From: DASPOJ01 sp050014395
Lineage (GTDB): Bacteria; Acidobacteriota; Terriglobia; Acidiferrales; UBA7541
Direction: 5' to 3'
Assembly: GCA_050014395.1 (NCBI GenBank)
Contig: JBEKDK010000004.1
Coordinates: forward strand, 16,407 to 80,406
Length of the DNA stretch: 64,000 nt
Shown: in pieces, positions 26,615 through 34,028 of the stretch
Position numbering within the stretch: the first letter of the stretch is position 1
How the letters are laid out: each line of letters opens with the position of its first letter
The notes under the pieces: model-generated
Seen by the model: the letters and a program-made list of their open reading frames with translations, nothing else
What the model was told of the DNA's origin: nothing
The model's database searches: none
Position numbers and translations under genes: made by a program

Positions 26615-26691
26615 GAGTCCTTACCCCCTGCGCAACATCCAAATGATAGCACCGGCGCGCCTTGCGGTGTTCCGGCGCACCGTTTAAAACT

Positions 26692-26719
26692 TTGAGATAT
26701 CCTGAGGATATGAGATACT
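26692..26719 (+). promoter_or_regulatory. Promoter of the sat operon leader
   Basis: -35 TTGAGA (26692-26697), 16-nt spacer, extended -10 TG-A-GATACT (26711-26719). Start of transcription should fall at about 26726-26728, only 2-4 nt before the leader ATG at 26730, predicting an almost leaderless mRNA. There is no Shine-Dalgarno at correct distance, which agrees. Confidence 0.55.
26697..26711. promoter_or_regulatory. Palindrome between -35 and -10 of the sat promoter
   Basis: ATATCC-TGA-GGATAT is a perfect 6+3+6 inverted repeat located exactly in the promoter spacer, a classic repressor-operator position. The cognate regulator is not in the window. Confidence 0.5.
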
Positions 26720-26729
26720 TCCGTCGCTC

Positions 26730-26849
26730 ATGAACGATCAAATCCAGAAGACGGCTTGCTGCTGCGGCGTGGTGTGCTGCTGCATTATGTGTTGTTGTGC
26801 GCCATGTTGTTGTATGCCCGCGTCTTCTGGGGGGATCCTGACGAGCTAG
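26730..26849 (+). CDS. Polycysteine leader peptide of the sat operon
   Basis: 39-codon frame with 12 Cys in four CCC triplets: 'TACCCGVVCCCIMCCCAPCC' covers residues 8-27. The first two triplets use TGC only, the last two TGT only. It is followed by an attenuator terminator (26879-26921) and sat-tauE-cysH, the cysteine biosynthesis route. Translation of the Cys block needs charged tRNA-Cys, so ribosome stalling reports cysteine supply. A 7-codon frame (ATG 26710, 'MRYFRRS') overlaps its start as TCATGA and may be chance. No homolog known to me; function inferred from layout. Confidence 0.88.
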   Translation: MNDQIQKTACCCGVVCCCIMCCCAPCCCMPASSGGILTS

Positions 26850-26895
26850 AACTAAAAATAGCTCAACCGTAGTCAGAGCCCACCGCCAGAAGACG
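26744..26895 (+). promoter_or_regulatory. Attenuator pairing segments 1, 2 and 3
   Basis: Segment 1 CCAGAAGACG (26744-26753, leader codons 5-8), segment 2 CGTCTTCTGG (26821-26830, near the leader end), segment 3 CCAGAAGACG (26886-26895, in the terminator 5' arm and loop). 1:2 and 2:3 are each perfect 10-bp and mutually exclusive; 3 takes part in the terminator. A ribosome stalled on early Cys codons (from 26757) would cover segment 1, freeing 2 to pair with 3 and block termination. Confidence 0.85.
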
Positions 26896-26921
26896 ACCTG
26901 GCAGGTGGGTTTTTTGTTTTT
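26879..26921 (+). terminator. Intrinsic terminator of the sat attenuator
   Basis: CCCACC-GCCAG (26879-26889) pairs with CTGGC-A-GGTGGG (26898-26909) with one bulged A, 8-nt loop, then TTTTTTGTTTTT. It lies 30 nt after the leader stop and 60 nt before sat, so it would prevent operon expression unless bypassed. Near-identical to the minus-strand terminator at 6658-6700. Confidence 0.9.
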
Positions 26922-26981
26922 AGGAAGCGAAAGGCAAGACCGACCACTCAAAAACGAGAGTCGACCCGGGAGAACCGCTAG

Positions 26982-28184
26982 ATGACCGCCGCCACCGAAA
27001 CGAAAAATATCGCCGCGCACGGGGGCACGCTCGTCAATCGCGTCGTTCCGCCCAACGCCAGGGAAGAAATGCGGGCGCGCGCCGCCGCACTTCGCCCGGT
27101 GCGCATTGACGCTCGCGCCGCAAGCGAGCTGCTGCTGATCGCCACCGGCGGCTTCAGCCCGCTTGAAGGTTTCCAAACCAAGGCCGCGGCGCAATCTGTC
27201 GTCGACAAAATGTCGCTCCCCGACGGCATGCTTTGGCCGCTGCCGATTCTGCTGCAACTCACGCCCGCCGAAGCTGGGGATGTGCGCGTGGGCGAGCGCG
27301 TCGTTCTTGTCCTCGATGGCGAGCCATTGGCCACGCTCGACGTGGAAGATCGTTTCACCGTGCCGGCCGACGAATGGGCGCCGAAAATCTTCGGCACCAG
27401 CGACGCGAAGCATCCGGGCGCTGTGGCTCTGCGCAACGCGGGCGAGATCGCCCTCGGCGGAAAAATCGAATGGCTAGGTGAGCCGACGCTTCCGGGATTA
27501 GGTGAGCGATGGCGCACGCCCGCCGAAACGCGGGCCGAGATTAGAGCGCGCGGCTGGAATACCGTGGCCGGCTTCCAGACGCGCAATCCCGTGCATCGCG
27601 CGCACGAACACGTGCTGCGCATCGCGCTCGAAGTGACCGACGGATTGCTGCTGCATCCGCTGGTCGGCGAAACGCGCGCCGAAGATATCCCCGCCGACAT
27701 TCGCATGCGCTGTTACCAGGCGCTGCTCGACAATTACCTGCCGCAAAAGCACGTGCTCTTCACCGTGTTGCCGGCCTTCATGCGCTACGCCGGTCCGCGC
27801 GAAGCCATTTTTCACGCGCTAGTGCGCAAGAATTTTGGCTGCACGCATTTCCTTGTCGGGCGCGACCACGCCGGCGTCGGCGGCTACTACGGTCCATACG
27901 AGGCGCACGAATTGCTGCGATCGGTTGCTGATCGCGGCCTGGATATCCAGCCGATTTTCTTCGACGAAGTTTTTTACTGCAATCGATGCGGTTCGATGGC
28001 CAGCCGCAAAACCTGCGCGCATCCCGACGACGCCCATCTCAGCCTAAGCGGCACGGAAGTTCGCCGCCGCTTGCGCGAAGGCTTGCCTTTGCCGGTGGAA
28101 TTCACGCGGCCCGAAGTCGCCGCAGTGCTTGCCGAAGCGTTCCGCGAACCTGCCGGCGCAATCCAGGAGACGCAACGTGGTTGA
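26982..28184 (+). CDS. sat: Sulfate adenylyltransferase (ATP sulfurylase)
   Basis: 400-residue single-chain ATP sulfurylase, making APS from ATP and sulfate. PUA-like N-terminal domain to about 170, then the catalytic 'QTRNPVHRAHE' (QxRNPxHxxH), 'GRDHAGVGGYYG', and near the end a zinc-type cluster 'CNRCGSMASRKTCAH' as in bacterial/archaeal Sat. ATG 26982 has GGGAG about 10 nt before. First structural gene of sat-tauE-cysH after the Cys attenuator; 8-nt overlap with the next gene. Confidence 0.95.
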   Translation: MTAATETKNIAAHGGTLVNRVVPPNAREEMRARAAALRPVRIDARAASELLLIATGGFSPLEGFQTKAAAQSVVDKMSLPDGMLWPLPILLQLTPAEAGDVRVGERVVLVLDGEPLATLDVEDRFTVPADEWAPKIFGTSDAKHPGAVALRNAGEIALGGKIEWLGEPTLPGLGERWRTPAETRAEIRARGWNTVAGFQTRNPVHRAHEHVLRIALEVTDGLLLHPLVGETRAEDIPADIRMRCYQALLDNYLPQKHVLFTVLPAFMRYAGPREAIFHALVRKNFGCTHFLVGRDHAGVGGYYGPYEAHELLRSVADRGLDIQPIFFDEVFYCNRCGSMASRKTCAHPDDAHLSLSGTEVRRRLREGLPLPVEFTRPEVAAVLAEAFREPAGAIQETQRG

Positions 28185-28947
28185 AATTCTTCTCGGTGTC
28201 GTCGGCGGCATTTTGGTCGGCGCTACCGGTTCGGGATTCGGCACCGTGATCACGCCGGTCCTGCTGCTCTTGGGCTATCGCCCGGCTGTGGCGATCGGAA
28301 CGACGCTCGGCGTGCTTGTAGCCACAAAATTTGTCGGCGCGGTGACGCACCATCAATTGGGTCACTGGCCGCGGCAACATGTCTGGCTGCTATTGGCCGG
28401 TGGCGTGGGCGGCGCGCTGGTGGCGGGCTACGCCGCGGCTACGTGGATGCCCGCACTTTCCGATGGAAATCGCTTGCTGGCGCGCCTGCTGGGGGCGGCC
28501 CTGCTCGGTCTGGCGGCGTTTATTTTCGGGCAGGAGCTTTGGACGAAATATGGGCGCGCACCGGTATTGGCAGACGAGATTCCGAAGGAGCGCGGCGGGC
28601 CAATGACGTTGTTTGCCGTCGGGATGGGCACGGGCGCAGCAGTGACGCTGACGGCGGCTGGCTCGGGCAGCGTTCTCGTTCCCGCGCTGGCCCTAGTGAC
28701 GAATTGGAGCACGGCACAATTGGCCGCGGCCAGCAATTTGTTCGGCTGGGTGGTGGGCGCGATCGGAGTCCTATTGTTCTCCCACGCGGGAGCGTTCGAG
28801 TGGCCGCTGTTCGCAAAAGTTTTGGTCGGCACGCTGCCGGGAATCTATCTCGGCGCGATCGCTTCGCGCTACATCAAGCGCGGCTGGTTGCTGCGAGGCG
28901 TGGGCGTGATCGCAGTGATTCTGGGCGTGCGCCTGATTTTCCGGTAA
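28177..28947 (+). CDS. TauE/SafE-family permease, probably sulfate uptake
   Basis: 256 residues, about eight hydrophobic segments, family motifs 'GSGFGTVITPVLLLLGYRP' and 'AAGSGSVLVPALALVTN' (the duplicated GxGxG...P half-site of TauE/SafE). The family carries sulfite, sulfoacetate or other anions. Between sat and cysH under cysteine control, uptake of sulfate is the simplest role (inference). GTG 28177, with AGGAGA upstream, overlaps the sat stop by 8 nt, indicating coupling. Confidence 0.85.
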   Translation: MVEILLGVVGGILVGATGSGFGTVITPVLLLLGYRPAVAIGTTLGVLVATKFVGAVTHHQLGHWPRQHVWLLLAGGVGGALVAGYAAATWMPALSDGNRLLARLLGAALLGLAAFIFGQELWTKYGRAPVLADEIPKERGGPMTLFAVGMGTGAAVTLTAAGSGSVLVPALALVTNWSTAQLAAASNLFGWVVGAIGVLLFSHAGAFEWPLFAKVLVGTLPGIYLGAIASRYIKRGWLLRGVGVIAVILGVRLIFR

Positions 28948-28985
28948 ACTTTCCGATAGGCCCTCACAAAGGAGAAACAAAGCGA

Positions 28986-29696
28986 ATGGATACGCTTCAA
29001 CAGGATTCACTGCGGCAAGAAGTGGCGGCGCAGCAGCAAGCGGCTGAGTCGTGGGACGCTGCTCAGCTAATCAAATGGGGGCTCGAGCGATTCGGCAAGA
29101 ACCTTTCAATTGCATCGAGCTTCGGCGCCGAGGATGTTGTATTGGTGGAACTCGCCAAGCGCGCGGGAGTTCCCTACCGCGTCTTCACGCTCGACACCGA
29201 TTTTCTTTTCCCCGAAACGTACACGCTGATCGACAGCACTGAAAGACTCTACGGCGTGCACGTCGAACGCACCCGCCCGGCGCTCACTCCTGAAGAGCAG
29301 GCCGCGAAGCATGGCGATGCGCTCTGGGGACGCGAGCCCAATCTGTGTTGCTCGATCCGCAAGGTTGAACCCCTGAAGAAAATGCTCTCCGGCCTGGACG
29401 CCTGGATCACCGGAATTCGCCGCGACCAGACCCCCCAACGCGCCAACGCCAAAAAGATCGATTGGGACGCCGGCTTCGGCCTGGTGAAAATCAATCCGCT
29501 GGCCGATTGGACTTCCGATCGCGTCTGGGATTTCATTCGCGACAACAAAGTTCCTTACAACGCGCTGCATGACAATCATTACCCGAGCATCGGCTGCACC
29601 TATTGCACGCGCCAGGTGATGCCCGGCGAAGATCCGCGCGCCGGCCGCTGGTCCGGATTCACCAAGACCGAGTGCGGACTGCACGCAAAAGAGTAA
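28986..29696 (+). CDS. cysH: Assimilatory APS reductase (CysH, 4Fe-4S type)
   Basis: 236 residues. It has C121-C122 and C204-x-x-C207 ('CCSIRK', 'CTYC'), the four ligands of the 4Fe-4S cluster of adenylylsulfate reductases, plus catalytic C230 in 'TKTECGLH'. Thus it should reduce APS directly, which agrees with absence of an APS kinase here. Product sulfite would need a siroheme sulfite reductase, not in the window, though cobA and met8 for siroheme are. AAGGAGA precedes ATG 28986. Last gene of the operon. Confidence 0.95.
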   Translation: MDTLQQDSLRQEVAAQQQAAESWDAAQLIKWGLERFGKNLSIASSFGAEDVVLVELAKRAGVPYRVFTLDTDFLFPETYTLIDSTERLYGVHVERTRPALTPEEQAAKHGDALWGREPNLCCSIRKVEPLKKMLSGLDAWITGIRRDQTPQRANAKKIDWDAGFGLVKINPLADWTSDRVWDFIRDNKVPYNALHDNHYPSIGCTYCTRQVMPGEDPRAGRWSGFTKTECGLHAKE

Positions 29697-29720
29697 CTTT
29701 TCGCTCTCAAAAATATTCTC

Positions 29721-29768
29721 AAGCCCGAGGCGCGCGTCGCGTAGCATTGCGGCGCGCGCCTTGGGCTT
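29721..29768 (+). terminator. Hairpin after cysH
   Basis: AAGCCCGAGGCGCGCG pairs with CGCGCGCCTTGGGCTT (16 positions, one wobble), 24 nt after the cysH stop, followed by TCATTA. Likely ends the sat operon although the T-run is short. Confidence 0.65.
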
Positions 29769-29801
29769 TCATTACGCCGCACGTTGAATAATAATTCGCA
29801 A

Positions 29802-30656
29802 ATGCGCCGCGTCGATTTCAACGGTTTGGCCGTCCTCGCGCTCGAAAGCCGCCGCGCGCCGGAAACGGCCAAGCTGATCGCATCACGCGGCGGCCGGGCA
29901 ATCGTTGCGCCGGCGCTGCGCGAAGTTCCTCTAGCATCGAATGTAAGAGCGCTTGAATTCGTCGACGCGCTGATCGCAGGCCAGTTTGATATCGCAATTT
30001 TTCTGACCGGCGTGGGCACCCGCGCGCTGGCCGGAATCGCGGACGCCGCCGGCAAGCGCGAGCCGTTTCTCGCCGCGCTGCGCAAAGTCGCTGTCGTGGC
30101 GCGCGGTCCGAAACCGCTGGCAGTTTTGCGCGAACTCAATGTTCCCGTCAGCGTCGCGGCGCCCGAGCCCAACACGTGGCGCGAACTTCTCGCCGCGCTG
30201 GACGCCGCCGTCTCGCAATTCCCTGTGCGCGGCCGACGCGTCGCTGTGCAGGAGTACGGCGTATCGAATCCCGAGTTATTGGCTGCGCTCACCGAGCGCG
30301 GCGCCACAGTGACGCCCGTGCCCGTCTATCAATGGGCGCTCCCCGAAGACCTTGAACCGTTGCGCGCGGCGATTGCCGCAATCGGGCGCGGAGAAATCGA
30401 TATCGTGCTGTTCACGACGAGCGTGCAGATCGGCCACATTTTTCAAGTCGCCGCGCAAATGGACGCCGAAGCCAGCCTCCGGCGCGGCCTTGCGCGCATG
30501 GTGATCGCCTCGATCGGGCCGACCACCAGCGAGGCCCTGCAGCGGCACGGATTGAGCGCGGATATAGAGCCATCTCACCCCAAATTGGGCATTTTTGTGG
30601 ACGAAACCGCGGCCCAGAGTGGCGCCATTTTGGTCCGCAAACGTGCCCTACCATAA
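29802..30656 (+). CDS. hemD: Uroporphyrinogen-III synthase-like protein
   Basis: 284 residues with the two-lobe HEM4 fold signature: 'LAVLALESRRAPETAKLI' at the start, 'IFLTGVGTRAL', 'VAVQEYGVSNPELLAALTER', 'VTPVPVYQWALPED', 'IVLFTTSVQIGHIFQVA', 'IASIGPTTSEAL'. It would cyclise hydroxymethylbilane to uroporphyrinogen III, the branch point to heme and siroheme. Near cobA (convergent) and cysH, a siroheme-linked role is plausible. ATG 29802 preferred over TTG 29784. Confidence 0.75.
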   Translation: MRRVDFNGLAVLALESRRAPETAKLIASRGGRAIVAPALREVPLASNVRALEFVDALIAGQFDIAIFLTGVGTRALAGIADAAGKREPFLAALRKVAVVARGPKPLAVLRELNVPVSVAAPEPNTWRELLAALDAAVSQFPVRGRRVAVQEYGVSNPELLAALTERGATVTPVPVYQWALPEDLEPLRAAIAAIGRGEIDIVLFTTSVQIGHIFQVAAQMDAEASLRRGLARMVIASIGPTTSEALQRHGLSADIEPSHPKLGIFVDETAAQSGAILVRKRALP

Positions 30657-30722
30657 ACCCTGTAAATGAATGATTAAAAGACGGTTAAACCCGGCGCCGG
30701 TTCGCGCCAAAATTTTGGTGGA

Positions 30723-31547
30723 ATGCAGCGAAGACTTGCGTTGGACACCCCGCTCGCGGCCCCGCTAACATTGCACATGGACACCACTGCTCTGTCCCCC
30801 GTGGACGTACAAAGCGAAGTTCCCAACGACGTTCTAACCATTGATTTCGACTTTCTCCTCGAGATCACCAGCCGGATCGCCGCGGCCGATGAACTCGATA
30901 AAGTGCTCGGGCGCGTGGTCGATTTTGTTTCAACTCTCGTGAAATGCGATTCCTGCTTCATTTACATTCTCGAAGGAAAGGAACTTATTCTGCGCGCCTC
31001 AAAGAATCCTCATCCCGATATCATCGGCCGTCTGCGTCTGCACGTCGGTCAAGGCATCACCGGATGGGTGGCTGAGCACAGAGAGCCGGTGACAGTTGCG
31101 CGCCATGCATCCAAGGATCCGCGCTTCAAAGTGTTTCACGAACTGCCGGAAGATAGTTTCGAGGCTTTCCTTTCGGTTCCCGTGCTGTGCCGCGGACGCC
31201 TCGTCGGCGTCATCAACCTGCAGCACAAGCAGCCTCACCATCACAGCAAGCGCCAGATTCAATTGATTTCGACGATCGGGTTTCTGGTCGGCGCCGAAAT
31301 CGAAATGGCGCGCCTGGAAGGCGAAAATTCCGAATTAAACGAGCAACTTGAAACGCGCAAGGTCGTGGAGCGCGCCAAGGGAATTCTGCAACGTGAGCTG
31401 CGCATCAGCGAAGAGGAAGCCTATCTTTCGATGCGAAAGCAAAGCCGCCAGCGGCGTATGCCGATGAAAGATATCGCTTCGGCCATCGTGCTCAGCGACG
31501 AAGTGCATCGCGGCCGCAGCCCGGTCTCAAACGCTCGTACGGCTTAG
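30723..31547 (+). CDS. GAF-ANTAR putative transcription antiterminator
   Basis: 274 residues. GAF domain about 45-190 ('DIIGRLRLHVGQGITGWVAE', 'SFLSVPVLCRGRLVGVINLQ'-type), a coiled coil about 195-215, then an ANTAR domain ('RKVVERAKGILQRELRISEE', '...SRQRRMPMKDIASAIV'). ANTAR proteins bind RNA with two hexanucleotide-loop hairpins and prevent termination, often in nitrogen metabolism. It is codirectional with hemD (66 nt gap). None of the three Cys terminators shows the dual-hexaloop form, so its targets are probably elsewhere. An inner ATG (30777) is possible. Confidence 0.8.
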   Translation: MQRRLALDTPLAAPLTLHMDTTALSPVDVQSEVPNDVLTIDFDFLLEITSRIAAADELDKVLGRVVDFVSTLVKCDSCFIYILEGKELILRASKNPHPDIIGRLRLHVGQGITGWVAEHREPVTVARHASKDPRFKVFHELPEDSFEAFLSVPVLCRGRLVGVINLQHKQPHHHSKRQIQLISTIGFLVGAEIEMARLEGENSELNEQLETRKVVERAKGILQRELRISEEEAYLSMRKQSRQRRMPMKDIASAIVLSDEVHRGRSPVSNARTA

Positions 31548-31617
31548 GAAAACAATATCGGACACGAGGCGTCCGCGTTGCGCAGGCGCCTCGTGATGAT
31601 TTACGTTGGTGGACGGA

Positions 31618-32571
31618 TCAGGATTCTGAGAGGCTGATATTTCGTTCGGCGGCGTCTGCGTCGAATGGAGCTTCGGCAGTTTCTTCGGCCACGTCCCCCG
31701 CAACCTCCGCCGAAATTTCTTCGGCGAATTGCAGCTCCGCTCGAACCTCGAAAGCCCCTGCGGCGGCCTGCGCGATTTCGGCTGTGGCTTCCGATTTGGC
31801 TTTGGCCGCGACTTTCTCCACCGACCAATCGCGCGCCGCCATGGCGCGTTCGGCGGCAACGGCGCCGATCACGAGGAGCGCAGGCGCACCCAGCGTCGGC
31901 GCAAGGGCCACTTCACCCAGCGTCATCCTTACAACTTTCTGTTCGCGCCGCGTGGCGCAAGAAATCACCGCGCAAGGCGTGTCCGAGGAGAGCCCGCCGC
32001 GCACAAGCTCCTCGACGCGCGCCGCAACGTTCTGCCCCGGCATGTAGACCGCCAGCGTCGTGTCCTCGTCCGCCATTTGCACCCAAGCGGAGTCAGCCTT
32101 ATCCCGGCTGTGATGATTGCTCACCAGCAGAAGCTTTGACGCTAGGCGCCGGTCCGTCAGCGCCACTTGCGCCGCCGCCGCGGCTCCCAGCACGGCCGTC
32201 ACGCCCGGCACCACCTCGAACTCAACTCCAGCTCGCGCCAGCGCATCCATCTCCTCGCCCGCGCGGCCGAAAACCAGCGGATCGCCGCCCTTCAGGCGCA
32301 CCACGGTGAGTCCTTGCTGCGCGTACTCGATCAGCCGGCGCTCAATTTCAGGTTGGGAGATCGAATCTTTGCCGCAGCGTTTGCCGACGTTCTGCACGCG
32401 TGCGCCGGGCGGCGCGAGCGCCAAGATCTCGTCGGAAACCAAATCGTCGTGCAAGATCGCATCGGCAACACGCAGTAGCCGCGCGGCCTTAAGCGTGAGC
32501 AACTCCGGATCGCCGGGCCCCGCGCCGATCAAATACACCTTGCCGGGAATCACGTATCCGTGACGCACCAT
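31618..32571 (-). CDS. cobA: Uroporphyrinogen-III C-methyltransferase (SUMT)
   Basis: 317 residues. SAM-dependent methyltransferase with all SUMT motifs: 'VYLIGAGPGDPELLTLKA', 'VVRLKGGDPLVFGRAGEE', 'VEFEVVPGVTAVLGAAA', 'LAVYMPGQN', 'TLGAPALLVIG'. Makes precorrin-2 for siroheme (sulfite reductase) or B12. ATG 32571 has AAGGAG just before. After the normal end near residue 255 there is an unusual acidic, Ala/Glu-rich tail of about 60 residues ('EISAEVAGDVAEETAEAP'). Divergent from the permease pair; the dehydrogenase/chelatase met8 lies 5 kb away. Confidence 0.92.
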   Translation of the reverse strand: MVRHGYVIPGKVYLIGAGPGDPELLTLKAARLLRVADAILHDDLVSDEILALAPPGARVQNVGKRCGKDSISQPEIERRLIEYAQQGLTVVRLKGGDPLVFGRAGEEMDALARAGVEFEVVPGVTAVLGAAAAAQVALTDRRLASKLLLVSNHHSRDKADSAWVQMADEDTTLAVYMPGQNVAARVEELVRGGLSSDTPCAVISCATRREQKVVRMTLGEVALAPTLGAPALLVIGAVAAERAMAARDWSVEKVAAKAKSEATAEIAQAAAGAFEVRAELQFAEEISAEVAGDVAEETAEAPFDADAAERNISLSES

Positions 32572-32738
32572 AACTCCTTGACATTTTGACGACCTGCCCA
32601 TGCTAGCACCTGCGGGAACGGCGCTCATCAGAAAAATCGCGAAGGCGAGACCGGGCGGCCGGCGCCCCGGGCGGCTGGCTGGGGTCCGTAGGGCTCCAGC
32701 GTTGTAGGCAGGGGAGCGCACAAGTAAGATACAATGTT

Positions 32739-32752
32739 GAGAAACCTTTCTC
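32739..32752. repeat. Inverted repeat upstream of the permease pair
   Basis: GAGAAA-CC-TTTCTC, perfect 6+2+6 palindrome 23 nt before the permease start, in the divergent cobA/permease gap. Operator-like, unproven. Confidence 0.35.
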
Positions 32753-32774
32753 TCGGGTGTGCGTATAGTAAGTG

Positions 32775-34013
32775 ATGAAGTCGCGTCTCAATCTGCGTGA
32801 GCCTATCTCCGTGGCGCTTGGCACCCTCTGGGAGCACAAGCTGCGGTCGTTCCTGATGTTACTGGGAATCATCCTTTCGGTCTCCACGCTGATTCTGGTG
32901 GTTTCGCTGATTTCCGGGGTCAATTTATACATTGCGGATCGCGTGGCGAATCTTGGCTCCAACGTTTTCTTGATCGCCCAATTTCCGATTATCACGGATG
33001 TGACCGATCAGGTGAAAGCCGCCCGCCGCAACAAGCTCATCACTTGGGACGACTACGAGTATCTGCGGACAAACCTTAAGCTACCGGAGCGCGTGGGCGT
33101 CGAGGTGCGCGACCTCGCGCGCGTGCGCTACGGCAATAAGACGCTCGAGGACTGCAGCGTTCGCGGAGTGAGTTCCACGATCGGCGAGATGGACGTCGAG
33201 GAGCCGGCGGAGGGCCGCTACATCAGCGACGACGACGAGTTGCACCGGTCGAACGTTGCGATGATCGGGTCCGACGTGGCCGCCAAGCTGTTTCCCAATG
33301 TCGATCCGCTGGGCCGCGAAATCATGGTGGATGGCAAGCCGTACCAAATCGTCGGCGTGGCCAAATCGATCGGCACCGTATTCGGGCAATCGCAAGACGA
33401 GTACGTCTACATTCCGGTCGAGGTTTTTCTGAAAGTTTATGACGTGGCCGATCGCAGCCTGACGATCAACATCCAAGCGCGCGGCCCCGATTGGATGGCG
33501 CGCACGGAAGACGAAGCGCGCATGTTAATGCGCGCGAGGCGTCACTTGGCGCCCAATGAAAAAGACGCGTTCGGAATCCTGAATTCCGCGGCGCTGCTCG
33601 ATCTGTGGAATCAGCTCACGGGCTCGATCGCCGCCGCGATGGTCGGAATCGTGTCTGTATTCCTGGTGATCGGCGGCGTGGTGATCATGAACGTGATGCT
33701 GGCCTCGGTCACGGAGCGCACGCGGGAGATTGGCGTGCGCAAAGCCATCGGCGCGCGGCATCGCGATATCCTGCTGCAATTTCTGTTGGAAGCCGGCGTG
33801 ATGGCGGCGATCGGCGGAACGATTGGCGTGACGATTGCCTATGGCTTGGCAAGCTTGGTCGGCGCGACAACGTCCGTGCCCATGCACGTGCCGTTGACGG
33901 CGGTGCTTATCGCGTTGGGCGTTTCGACAGGCGTAGGGTTGTTCTTCGGGATTTATCCGGCGCGCAAGGCCGCGAAGTTGAGTCCGATCGAAGCGCTGCG
34001 TGCGGAAGTCTAA
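32775..34013 (+). CDS. MacB-type ABC transporter permease (first)
   Basis: 412 residues. TM1 near 22-45 ('LRSFLMLLGIILSVSTLILV'), a MacB periplasmic-core domain about 50-270, then three TMs of the FtsX domain with 'ERTREIGVRKAIGARHRDIL'. Such type VII permeases use an ATPase (MacB/LolD-like) not encoded next door. They drive periplasmic processes such as lipoprotein or peptide efflux. GTG 32772 directly before ATG 32775 is an alternative start. Pairs with the next gene (15 nt). Confidence 0.88.
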   Translation: MKSRLNLREPISVALGTLWEHKLRSFLMLLGIILSVSTLILVVSLISGVNLYIADRVANLGSNVFLIAQFPIITDVTDQVKAARRNKLITWDDYEYLRTNLKLPERVGVEVRDLARVRYGNKTLEDCSVRGVSSTIGEMDVEEPAEGRYISDDDELHRSNVAMIGSDVAAKLFPNVDPLGREIMVDGKPYQIVGVAKSIGTVFGQSQDEYVYIPVEVFLKVYDVADRSLTINIQARGPDWMARTEDEARMLMRARRHLAPNEKDAFGILNSAALLDLWNQLTGSIAAAMVGIVSVFLVIGGVVIMNVMLASVTERTREIGVRKAIGARHRDILLQFLLEAGVMAAIGGTIGVTIAYGLASLVGATTSVPMHVPLTAVLIALGVSTGVGLFFGIYPARKAAKLSPIEALRAEV

Positions 34014-34028
34014 GGCGGAGAAGCCGCG

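Noticed and set aside
26710..26733. 7-codon frame 'MRYFRRS' overlapping the sat leader start
   Set aside because: The GAGGA before it is too close to the ATG and the promoter -10 lies inside it, so it is probably not transcribed.
26730..26849. Metallothionein or copper-binding micropeptide instead of a leader peptide
   Set aside because: Not fully excluded, but the paired RNA segments and the terminator before a cysteine operon explain the frame better.
26658..26921. ANTAR-type dual hexaloop RNA as target of the GAF-ANTAR protein
   Set aside because: The hairpins here have 8-nt loops and long GC stems, not paired six-base loops.
26850..26981. SAM-type or other metabolite riboswitch upstream of sat
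   Set aside because: The leader is filled by the peptide frame and a simple terminator; no multi-helix aptamer core was seen.
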